Origin: Nectonema munidae
Taxonomy: Eukaryota > Nematomorpha > Nectonematoida > Nectonematidae
Length of the DNA: 64,000 bases
Assembly (NCBI GenBank): GCA_030549495.1
Contig: JAUIRK010000673.1
Coordinates: 1,178,001-1,242,000, forward strand
Direction: 5' to 3'
In this document: positions 1 to 12,000 of the stretch, one piece after another
How the letters are laid out: the number at the start of each line of letters is the position of its first letter
Numbering within the stretch: position 1 is the first letter of the stretch
Translations under genes and position numbers: made by a program
Notes under the pieces: model-generated
What the model was told of the DNA's origin: nothing
Databases searched by the model: none
What the model saw: the letters and a program-made list of their open reading frames with translations, nothing else

Positions 1-92
1 ATGAAACTACTTTTGCCGACTTTTGAATCTCCAAGCAAAATTATTTTGAAGACTTTTTGCACATGGTTTTGCCAGGATTGAGGAGATGGCAT
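1..92 (-). CDS. Rab GTPase exon with P-loop (partial)
   Basis: The exon starts after the acceptor CCCTTCTTTAAAG at 93-106 and runs off the window. It encodes MPSPQSWQNHVQ followed by KVFKIILLGDSKVGKSSF. The hydrophobic beta strand plus GDSKVGKSS is the G1/P-loop of Rab-family small GTPases (GxxxxGKS), which binds the nucleotide phosphates and Mg2+. Having about 15 residues before the strand, joined in frame to another upstream exon, fits a Rab domain at the end of a longer protein rather than a stand-alone Rab. Which Rab-like family it is cannot be fixed without the switch regions. Confidence 0.75.
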   Translation of the reverse strand, partial: MPSPQSWQNHVQKVFKIILLGDSKVGKSSF

Positions 93-3000
93 CTTTAAAG
101 AAGGGTCGATATTTTAGCTTAGCAATTTTACAAATCTTAGGTCTACTTACCATGTAACTTTGTGTATCTTTAGTGTTTGCACAATCAATGAAGTTTATGT
201 GATCCATCAATTCTGAAATTTTTCCATACGATCTGGAGTAAGCAAAACTTCTACATTCAAAAAAATCATCATTATACAAAGTTTGTCTTGTGTCCAGATA
301 TTTGTATAAACAGAAAATCTTTTCAAAAAACTATATTTATATTTGAATAATTTGATTAATTGAATATTTTATAGCTCTATTCAGTTGAGAAAACGAGCTG
401 ATAGGTTATCAAAAAATCATCTGGGCCATTTAAAACTAGTGGTGGAGTCACACGCGTTAATCAATAAGTTATAAAACGAAAAGAATACAAAGCCCATTTA
501 TTTTAAATGAACTGCTTAGTTAACGAGATAGTTAGTTAAGTTAAATAGTTTACTGGTCCAATTGTTAATCATTGAATTACATAGTTTCCCAGTTAATTAG
601 CCAAATACGTCATAGACTTTCTTTGGTTATTAGTTAAATTACTGTTTTGGTTCTAAATGTAGGTATTTGAGTAGGTTAGCTATCTCAACTTTTGATTGGC
701 CGAATTGTTCAAATATCGGTGAACTCAAGAAGATCACTTTTAACTATCAAATAATTAACTAACTATCGAAAAAATAAATAATAAACAAACAAAGTAAATA
801 TTTTTACAAAATGAACGAATGATGGAAGAATATTGTTCTGTTGGATAAAATATCGAAAACTAAACAAACCCGGTGCAAATTATACTATTGGTCATATTTA
901 GGAATATTGAACGAAAAGGATGAATACTTCGAGATTTCAGTCCACAGTAAAATATTTCTAGAAAAATGCAAATCTCAAAACTCATACTTTTTTGATTGGA
1001 GGCTTTCACTTTTAAAGTTGTTGAAGTTGGGATCTTTGTTTGTGCAAGAATCTTTGGAATGATTAGAGGTTAGATCTCGATTCAAAGTGTCGACTGAGGC
1101 ACTAAAATTTTTAGACATTGCGGTTTATTCAATGGAAATAAGAAAATATATGATAGGTGGTTGGAAATTGGAATCGAAACAGCTAATAACACTACGGATA
1201 CCATCTCATTAGCATTCTGAATTTTATTCTTCACTATAGAGGTAAGGTATAGACTAGACTTGATCAAGCCCTTCTAATTGTTACTTGTGCTTAGGCCGAA
1301 TTTTGAAGATGAATATTGAGAATGAAATCATTTTTAAAGAGAAGACTAATCTACAAATATTAACCAGTAGTTATAAGAACAAGCTAAAAAAGATAGATAG
1401 TTTTTAATATAAATGTATACATTATTCCCGTCCTCATACGTTTGGGCCATGAATTAAGGAGCGATATACGTTCAAGCGATAAATACAACTAAGGATAAAG
1501 CGATATAATATAGTGATGATTTCTGTTTTTCTCCTACTTTGAAAAATATTTTTTCAATTGTAATTGCAAGTTTATTTTATAATTCAAATCCATTCTAGTT
1601 CTAAATTTTAGCGCAATGTAATAATTTTAAACGAATGATAGAAGCTTTTAGCAAGTAAGAAAGTAACTAACGTGCCATTTAAATAAACTATACCACGAAC
1701 TCACTAATTAATCAAGTAATTAAAGTAGTTTAAATTTTAAAATACATTTTTAAGCGGCAAGTTTGGATGTAGAGTTGTATGGATATATTTTGCAAATTTT
1801 TAAGATGAAAAATATTTTAAAAAATTTTAGGAAGTGAAATGAAGAAAAGTAATTTTTCTTCACATATTTATTTTGAAAGAACTTTATTTGGATGTATTCC
1901 TTACTCCAAAAATTGAAAGTTTTCAAAAAGAATGAACACTTTCTCCACTCAAATTTATTTGCTGATAAAAATAGGAATGATCGTTTAAAAGGATGTTCAT
2001 CAATCGTCACGAATGCGTTTTCGAATAATTTGCTATACTTTTGTTTATGTCGCCCCAGCATACGTCAATCCAGTTTTTATGTCTCTCAAATCAATCGCGC
2101 ACTATCATTGGCCGATCTACCATATAGAGCGCAAATGTTTATCGCTCAAACCACATCACTGATCATATCATTTTTTACAAGTAAAATTTCAATTCACTGC
2201 AAAGGAAAAGGCTTTATAAAAACTTTAAAACATTAAATAGGTGAAAAACAAAATAAATAATTTATCTATCACTATGGTGTTTTTGAAATGTAAATAAAGT
2301 TTTTACAAAGCCATTTTCTTTGTGTACTTTTTTTCTCCTTTTTATATCTCTGATGGAAGCGTAATTCTCTATTTTTAATAATAATTAGATAATTCGACAT
2401 TTAAAAACATTTTGTAAAATTTTTTAATATTTTTATAACATTATTTTGGCTAAATTGTATGATTCAATTGGTGCCTTTTTACACAAATACAAATGAATGA
2501 ATATGGTTATCTTTTTGTGAGTAAAGTGAGCGTAGTATTCAATAAGAATGTGTTTTCTTATTAGTAGCAAAAATAACGCTTATTTATAGATTTAATATAA
2601 AGATAATGATTAATTAAATCTAAAATTAAATATTATAATTAATATCTAATGAAATGATTGTAGCTTTCGATCCTCGTCCAAATATTTTCGATGATGGGGT
2701 ATTGTTGGATCCCTTCTAGATTTTTGGATGTGCATAAATACTATTTTTTCTTTTTATAATCTTTGTTAACGCTCACTGCATCCCAAGATGTAAAATAGAT
2801 ATATCAAAATTGTATTCAATTAGTAAATATTCAAGCAAGTAAATTACCTTTTTTTAATAGTAAAAATATTAAACTTTGCTCTTTTGATCTTTTCAAGATT
2901 TTTTTCAAAAATGAACAGTAAAATCTAGTGGATTTACTAGCAATACAAGTTTATATACTAATTTGTTTGAATAGTTCTTTTGTCTTTTTGAAATTGATTG

Positions 3001-6000
3001 CGAATAATTTGTGCCTTCTCTAAAATTATTTTGCTACATCTAACATGTTGTTCTGGCTATGAGTCTCGTTTTACTTAAAACGAATATCTATCAAGTAATA
3101 TAATTATATTTTGTACAATATAGACATCTTTTTAAACTAAACAAAATTATATAAAACACTAACTATAGCTTTTTAATAATATTGTGAATTTATAATTTTT
3201 GCTTAATTATTATTATTATTATTATTAATCATTTTTGCTTAAATTTACCCAACCTAATGTAAGATAAATAAGTTTTCTCATATTTTGATATCCTAACCCA
3301 TTTAGCATCAACGTTCCCAAAGGCAAAGCATACGAATTCAGTAATCTCTTTCTAATTCCATTCAAAACAAGAGTTTGCGGGCGTTTCCTTTGGCAACATT
3401 GCTACTAAATGGATTTATTCGCTGTTACTTTATTTATCAAGAATTTTTTTATGGATCAATATCATTTAAATACTCATTATATATTTTACTATTTCTTTTT
3501 TAGAGTCAACCCTCGTTAATCCGAACAGAACATTTGAAAAAAACTATTCAGATTATGAAATAGTTAATATAATGCTATCATAATATAACTGGACTCAAAT
3601 ATTTTACCGTAAACCTCAAATTTTTATTCAAAAATTTTAGCCTTTTTATTTTTCCCGTATTCAAAGCTGAAAAAAAAACAAATTCTTTTACAACAAATTT
3701 TATAAAGATAATGAAGAATCCAGATTAAAATGGGTTATCAAGTGTAGTTATTCTGTAGCTCAGTGATAATAACACCCTCAGTGATTAATAATCTAACTCA
3801 ATTTTCCAGTCTACTACCTTGATTTTAAATTTTCTAACATATGTGCAATTTTTAAAGTTATAATAGTTCAAATATTTACCCTAATAAGCTTATGGATCTT
3901 TTGTTTTTCTGACAAATTTGTGGATTTTCTTCTGAATATGTGTCATTTTTTTCGCATTTTGATTGACATGTATAATTTTCTGAAATTGTGTACGTCCTAG
4001 AAAGAAAAAAATCGAAATTTATTTGTATTTTGGAAAAATGTTGACTATACTTATGCGTATTTTGGAATGCACTTTTATATATTTAATTACAATGCTGATT
4101 ACAATGCGTAAATGCTGATTATAAAATTTTTTGTACAGTTATTTTCCACGTTACAATTTTTACAAGTTTCTACATATCATTTTGAAAGAATTCATTATTT
4201 TGAAAAAGGATGTATTTTTGTTGCTTTTTTATCTTTTAAATTTGAGATAGAACGGATATTGCTTGAAACAAAAAGAAATTAAATTTATTTATGATAAATG
4301 TTTCTTTAAATAAATTTCTTTTTCTGCTTTTCAGGTTAATAAGCCTAAACTTATTTTTTCAGAAAAAAAAGGTGTACATTTTATTTTTCAGAAAAAAAAC
4401 ATACAAAAAAAAGCAATAATTTTTTATTGCCTAATGCGTCGAATATAACCACAAAAATTTGTGTTTAAAAACTTTGAAAATAAAAACATTTTTATTTTAA
4501 TAAGCATGAATTTAATTAATACAATTACTAAAATAAATGAAAAATACGAAAAACTTTTTACTTAAAAAAATTGTCTTTTTAGTAATAGAAAATTTACTCA
4601 TTTATAAACGCAAAAACTTAAAACTTTTATTGAAAATATTGAAAGTCTAAAAATTTCAAAAAAAGATGAAAATAAACAAAAAAATAAATAATTTGTTAAA
4701 TGTTTAATATGTTTTACACAAATCTCAAAAAGTTCTTTTTGGCTTTTCTAGTTTTAATGGAGGTAAGAAAGAGATTTTAGATTTCAATCCTTGCCCTGAA
4801 GAATTTTTGTTGCTGAATTGTTCAGCGTAGCAGACAGTTTTCTTCCTTTTTGGTTTAGCCACTCAGTACCGATGTTTCTAATGGTAACGCATACGATTTC
4901 AGTAAAACAAGAGTTCGTCTGAGTTTCCTTTGGGAACATTGGTTCTGAATGGGTTAAAGAAACAAAAATTATGCACTCTATATCTATACAGTTAGACTTA
5001 GATAATAATCCGAAAACTCCATTTTTAGATGAAAAGTCATCATCCGAAAACGACATTAAAATAACGAGAATCAGATTAAAATGTTAAAAAAAATAATTTT
5101 GAAAATTATGAATTTTTAATTTCTCAATTGAGATTATTTTTGAATTTTGTGAAAATTACCAAATTTTTTAATTTAAAATACGTTCACAATACCAGCATAA
5201 GTAATTAAAATTTTAAAATTATAATTTATGACTACTTTTCAATCTATGATGCATTCAAACGAATCACATTCAAGCTCGTTACGCCCGAAAAATTGCAAAC
5301 TGAAAAAAATTCCCAGGGAAAGGAATCGTCTGGTTTATCGAGGTCTGGCGTATTTCAAAAATTGTAAATGCGGGAAACGAAATTGCCTTGGAAATAAGGA
5401 ATTCACCTCGTCCACACTAAACACTGTGGAGAGGGCTCTTCGAAGAAAATAAAATTTAACCTGGGGTTCAGAAGTATCCAAACAAAAGGTCTAAAATTCT
5501 TTAATGTATTAATTTGCCATTCATGTTTGAAAAAAATTAAGAAATTACCCAAGTTGAGACAATTTCATCATGATGCTTATTTCATATTTTCAATTTAAAA
5601 AAACTTATTGATAAATTCTGAAACAATGGACTTTGGCTTTATTCGTATTATGGCCGCATAAACAGATTCTAAATGCACTAAATAGTCTATTTTACCTTCT
5701 AATTTGGTATTAGGTAGGTTTAATAAGGACGTTTATCTAATGGAGTTTATTCTCATTCTTCATAAATTCCTCCACTTCATCTTTAAAACAAACTTCTTTT
5801 TTTAATTTTCACTCTCATATAACCGATTTTCAAAATGCTTATTCAAAATTTCAACAGTGTATAATAATAATCTCTATATGTGTTAAGTATATTTAATCAG
5901 AATTAAAATTTCTAAATTGATTTTTATATCAAATAAAGAAAAAAATTTCGTTGAAACATCTAAAATTTTCAAATTATTTCAAAAAGGAATTTAATTAAAA

Positions 6001-9000
6001 AAAATAGAAAGAAAAAAGTTACCTTGGTTCGCAATGAGAACTCTTGCAAGACAACGGCGAGGAAGAAGAAGATATGTTTGATGCTGTCGCTTCTGAAAGA
6101 TCTAGGTTATGAGAGAAGGAGGAATAGCAAGAAGACGTTTCGTCCTGTTTATCATCCACAAAAGGAAAGTTTGAGTAGGATTGGGATCTAATAGAGAAAG
6201 AGAGAGTAGTTGATATTAGAAAGAAATCATGGTTTCCAAAAGAAAAAGTATAGATTTTTTAAGTCAGAAACCTTTCACATATGTGCATAGGCAGTGTCGT
6301 GCTCTTCTCTAAAATAGGTTTTGCCCAGCCCTCACTCCTAAAATTTGATGAAGATTTGGGTGTATACAAAATTGTGGGCACATTTTGTTATAAAGAACAT
6401 TTCAAATATGTAAGATTTGAATGATATATATTTAAAATAAACTTAATGAACAGAAATACAAATATATTTGTGTGGGGATTTAAAGGTAATAATGTGATTT
6501 TTGATTGTGAAGGGTAATAAGAAGAACTTGGACAGAGGAGGCTGGGAAGTTTGCATGTGATGTATATGATTTTTTCATGATAAGATAAGTGAAAGAATGT
6601 ACAGAATCAAAACATACATATAAATATTTAATCATAAACATACAATAAACACATGCAATATACCGAAAAGATTTCAAACTTTTAATAATAAATAAAAATA
6701 ATTAACAAGATGAAAATAAAAATTTATATTGCAAATTTGTAACTCTTTTGAGACTAAAATTCAATTTTTTTTGAAACTACTCTATCGAGTAGGAGTGAAC
6801 CGGCTGAATCCCACCACTGGTCATAGCCATAAGTGAAGCGTACTCATGTACCAAGCAGTACCGTTCAATGGCGGACTTGTCGGACTACACTCTATTATCG
6901 CTACTGATGAGAAAGTGTAACGGAATTTCCACACGTTAACCCTGTGATCGTTTTTAAGGGAAAATTCGTCACTCAGTTAATTTTTTTAACTCATTTTGAA
7001 TGACAGATTGCGCTTTTAATGAGGAAGCTTAAGGTGGGAGCTAACAACAACACCAGCAAGAGCTTATGAGTATGGGCATAGTTAGCGCTAACGTTAAAAG
7101 TTTCATTAGCGAAGCTGGACGAACCCGTGTTAAAACTCTAAACCATAGAATTAAAAACTAAGTGTAAAACATCAAACTATTTTCATAAATCTTCTGCTTA
7201 TCATGTGTTTTACAGCAGAAATTATTGACATGAAACCCGATTATTTATCATTATTGATACATCATTATTACCATATCAATTCGCATATGCAAAAGGCAAT
7301 TCTAAGATTTTTGAAAAAAACGCGTTCTTTTTTTCTTATTTCAAACAAGACCATATTCTAAGATAAAATTCAAAATTAGGAAGATATTTTCACCCAATTT
7401 TACAGGAAATATAAAATTTTTATTTACCTTTATCAACATATAGATCTTATTTTAGGCTATAATTAAAATGTACTTAGTCCAATAGAAATATTCTTGTGCA
7501 GTGAAAATGGGAAGTAAGCATATTTGTATTGTATAAGATGAAATAATATTTACACTTTGTCATTGTCAAAGTAATTTCCTAAGATGGAACCAAATTGTCT
7601 GAAGGATCTTTTGCCTTTTTGTGGAAGACTTTTATACATTATCATCTGTTAAAAAAAGAATTTTTTTTATCACTTTCATTTGATCTTTTCTGAAATTAAT
7701 ATTTGTCGCAAAAAACTTACAAACTTTGCTACTGCTTCATCTTTTTCATCCAACAACCTTTGATTGCTCAAGCTAAAAAAATGTTTAAAAATTTTTTAAA
7801 GTAAAAAGGTAACTATGTGTTCTTGGATGATTGACAAATGACGAACCAATTAACTACGACTACTAATTTGAAGCAAACACTCCTCTATCGATTAGGGTAG
7901 GAGTGTAGAGAGTGAACTTGTCTTAGTTTAAAATTTTATTCTCGCACGAATATACATGAAAACTTTTTTGTTTCTTATGATTCTTCATAAAATTTGGTTA
8001 AGTACGGTGTAATTTAATTTTTAAGTTCAACCTTTTGTAAATAAAACTTTCCCAAAATGTTCAGGATCACGAACAATTATTATTAGTCAATAATCATATG
8101 CGTCAGAAGAAGAGGAAGAGAGGTGAGCGAGCGTGCGTGCGAGCGTATGAGTTAATATAGTTCCCACTTTTTGGCGGAATCTATGAAAAATTTAAACAGT
8201 TTCACATAATTTAGTCATTCAATGTCCTATGACGATTAATAAAACCACAATATCTCATCTTACATATGGAAGCAGATTCTTCAGTCGCGTTTTCTATATT
8301 TATCCGGGTTGCTAAGTCTCACCTAACACATGCTGAAGCGAATCAATTAGTTCAAAAAAGTGTTTTAACTGGTGTTAGTTATATATTTTCAAAAAATACA
8401 TTTTAACAAATAAAACACATGATTTATCACCGAGTAAATTCATATTATAATCAAGAACTCATCTTATGTTTTGGAAACGTGTGTTCCCCTGTAAGTCAAA
8501 TTGGGGATTTCATTGAAAAATTCAAAAATTTTACTTTAAATTTTTGATTTCCTCCTCCAGAGATTCGACTTGCTTGCTAAACTTCTCTAACGTGAGTGAG
8601 CTTAAAAGTAAAAAAATTAAGATGGAAATGTTGAAAAGATTTGCAATCTATTATTTTATATGAATCATGATTTGATGTCTTGATTGAGTTCAGTCTGTGC
8701 TTTAGTCATGCTCAATATATCAATATGAGTGTCTAATCTCCTCTAATTAAGACTACAGAACTTTTCTAAACCTTTTGACTCTTGAATCGTCATTTACGCC
8801 TTGTTCGTTTTAACAAGTTAGACATTAATGTATGCATCTATTTTAACAAATAAATATTTTTTAATATTTCTAGTTAAAAAATGTAATTTCTATTTAGTAG
8901 GGATATCATTTAGTTAAGCAGATAGTTAATTAGTTAGTATTATTTAAATTTAAACCAAAAAATTATTTTTTTTATATTACTAAAAAACAAATTACCTCAA

Positions 9001-12000
9001 TAAATAAGAATCTAATTGATTAATGAAAAAACTAATAAAAAGCTAAGCAACTACATCACTGTTTATTATTATCAATCTCAGTAATTAACTAACTAATAAC
9101 ACTTCTAGAAACTACCTATTTTACTCATTAACTAAATAATTAACTAACAAACTTTATTAAGAAAATATTTAGTTCGTTAAAAAAATGACAAATTGTACTT
9201 CTTGTATTGGGGACAGAGGGTTGGTCAAGGTCAAGATGAACAATACCTGCATCTGGGTAAAATCACAAACTTCACCCCCAGATATATTTCAAGTATAAAC
9301 CCAATCTTATTAATCAATCATTTGTTTGTCCATCAATAATGTTGAAATTATAATATTTTTTATCATAATTTTTATCCTTCATGTCCAAAACTGTTAATCA
9401 AAATCAAAAATTAAAATTTTTCAGCAAAATTTTGACATTATCTGTACTTAACCTTATAACTTAGGATCTATATTATATAATACCCTGAAAATTTATAATT
9501 ATATACAGTTTGGAACGCATAACATTTTATATATTTAATTTTTTCAATAATCATGGCTACTTTTTAGTAAATGTCAATCAAAATTTTAATTGATCAAAAA
9601 TATATCTAATAATATATACTTTCAAATTTTACATAAAATATATGTTTTTATACTAAATCGGTCATGCTGTTTTCATTTCTGGGCTCATTTTTTACATTTA
9701 GGATTTGAAAATACCTATAAGTATTAATCAAATTTGCGGTTTACTTATGAAAATTGTCTCCAAAACATTCCTTCACATTCTACATAAAATATATGTGTTA
9801 TACTAAATCGGCCATGCTGGTTTCATTTCTGGACTAATTTTTTACGTTTAGGATATGGAAATACCTATAAGTGTTAATCAAATTTGCGGTTTACTTCTAA
9901 AAATTATCTCCAAAAACATTCATTCAAATTTTACAGTGAAATATATGTGTTATACTAAATCGGCCATGCTGGTTTTATTTCTGGACTCATTTTTTACGTT
10001 TAGGATATGGAAATACCTATAAGTGTTAATCAAATTTGCGATTTACTTCTAAAAATTGTCTCCAAAAACATTCATTCAAATTTTACAATGAAATATATGT
10101 TTTATACCAAATCAACCATGCTGTTTTCATTTCTGAACTTATTTTTCACATTTAGAGGTTTTAAAATATCAGTCAAAATTTGCGGTTTACTTCTAAAAGC
10201 TATCTCCAAAAATATTCTCTCAATTTTACATGGAGATTGGTTGACAAATATTCAGGCCTGGTAATAAAATACACGATAATGATAAAAAAAAGTCTAAGAT
10301 CATCAAGAAGATCCTTTAATCAAAATGCTTTGAGAGAGGAAAAAAGTTATTTTATCATTTTAAAAAAATTTTCGAACACACATTGAATAATATAAATTTC
10401 TAATGAAAAAAGAGCTACCAAGAAAGGATCATCATAGAATGAATACCAAAATTACATACTGTAAATTATAATATGACGTAGAGACTACGAGCCGATAACG
10501 AATTTGTAGCCAAAAAGATGGAGGTCCTATCGAGTTATATAAGTTACTGTAGAATGAAATATTTTGAGTGAATTAAACACCTAAAGTTGGTTTATTAAAT
10601 AAATTAAGAAAATAATTACCAGAGAAATACTGCAAGTAGAAGTTATTTTTATGTTTATATATTTGACATTGATTTACAGGTTTAATCGATTTTTTGACAG
10701 GTTTTATTGATTTCATAAAAAATGAACATCACCATTAAATTCTGCATACTTGAAATGTATAAAAACTTTAAAAGAATTAAACTTTTAATTTTGACATGGG
10801 CTGTCATATTTAAATTATTTTGTCAGGTTTGACTAATATTTATAAAAAAAAAGGAATATAACCAATAAACACAGCCTACTTGAAAATGGGTATATGTGTG
10901 TAAAATGCCATACACGGTAAACTTCATAACCTCCCTATACTTTCTATTAAACGTAATTCTCTAATTTAAAAAACCGTGCCTGATCCTTTCTTTTTGGGAT
11001 AAATCAATTTTTTGACAGTTTTGATTAATTTTTATAAAAAAAATGAATATCACCACTGAATTCAGCATGCTTGAAAATGGATGTGTAAAAAACATTATAT
11101 AATTATTTAGATTAAAAGCTTCTTTTTGAGATGAGTTGTCACATTTAGATCAATTATTTGACAGTTTGATTGATTTTCATAAAAAATGAATATCACCAAT
11201 GAATTCAGCATATTTGAAAATGGGTATACATGTGTAAAAAACTTTATATACTTATTTAGATAAAAAGTTCCTTTTTGAGATGAGCTGTCACATTTAGATC
11301 AATTTTTTGAGAGGTTTGATTGATTTTCATAAAAAATGAATATCACCACTGAATTCAGCATATTTGAAAATGGGTATACATGCGTAAAAAACTTTATATA
11401 ATTATTTAAATAAAAAGTTCCTTTTTGAGATGAGCTGTCAAATATAAATCAATTTTTTGACAGGTTTGATTGATTTTGATAAAAAAAATGGACATCACCA
11501 CTGAATTCAGCATAGTTGAAATATATATGTAACATTAAAAATATATATAAAAACTTATTAATATCTGAGAAAAATAGGGGGGAGGGGTCACTTTACGCCC
11601 CCAGCACTTGAGCGAACAAATTTTGCCCAGCACTAATAGGGTTAAAGGGAACCACAATAAAAAGATCAGGTTAATTTATATAGGAAGAATATTACTGATT
11701 CTTTGCTTTGCTCTTTTTGCCTATTGTTTCATTGATTTCTTTGATACCCTCTTTCAAGATTTGATTCTCACTCTGAAGTTTTATCAATTCTTCTTGCATT
11801 GTCACTTTTTCCTAAATTTAAGGTCAACAAAAATTAAAAAAAAACAAGAGGTGAAAAAAAACGCGCATGCAAACGCATAAAAATTAAGTCATATTTACTA
11901 GACAAAAATAATGTATTCATATTTTTTACTTAAAAGAAAACTGTAAGTACTTAATTAAAATGGCTTTGTTCCGATTGCTAGTTAACAGAAACCCTTATGG

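Larger units (their letters stand above)
331..6022. other. Probable large intron between linker exon and Rab exons
   Basis: AT-rich sequence with no convincing long coding region. It holds two small TTAA-flanked MITEs (3297-3412 and 4859-4953), a short (ATT)n run at 3206-3228, a TTAGTTA-rich stretch near 500-780 and one small open frame at 5228-5452. A 31-nt exon candidate at 5407-5437 would satisfy the phase change required across this interval. Confidence 0.4.

Noticed and set aside
1750-2236. Overlapping 103- and 114-codon frames on opposite strands
   Set aside because: Neither has a recognisable domain, splice context or protein-like composition.
9601-10264. Short open frames in satellite A
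   Set aside because: They repeat with the 151-bp unit and do not resemble proteins.
11692-11811. TAA after KSKAKNQ as the true end of the coiled-coil gene
   Set aside because: The stop overlaps a GTAATA donor. The next exon (8535-8600) fits in phase and continues the coiled coil, so I treat it as intronic, while noting a short isoform is possible.
11608-11880. Plus-strand 90-codon frame
   Set aside because: It is the antisense of the minus-strand coiled-coil exon 11696-11811, has no ATG at its start and encodes a random hydrophobic sequence.
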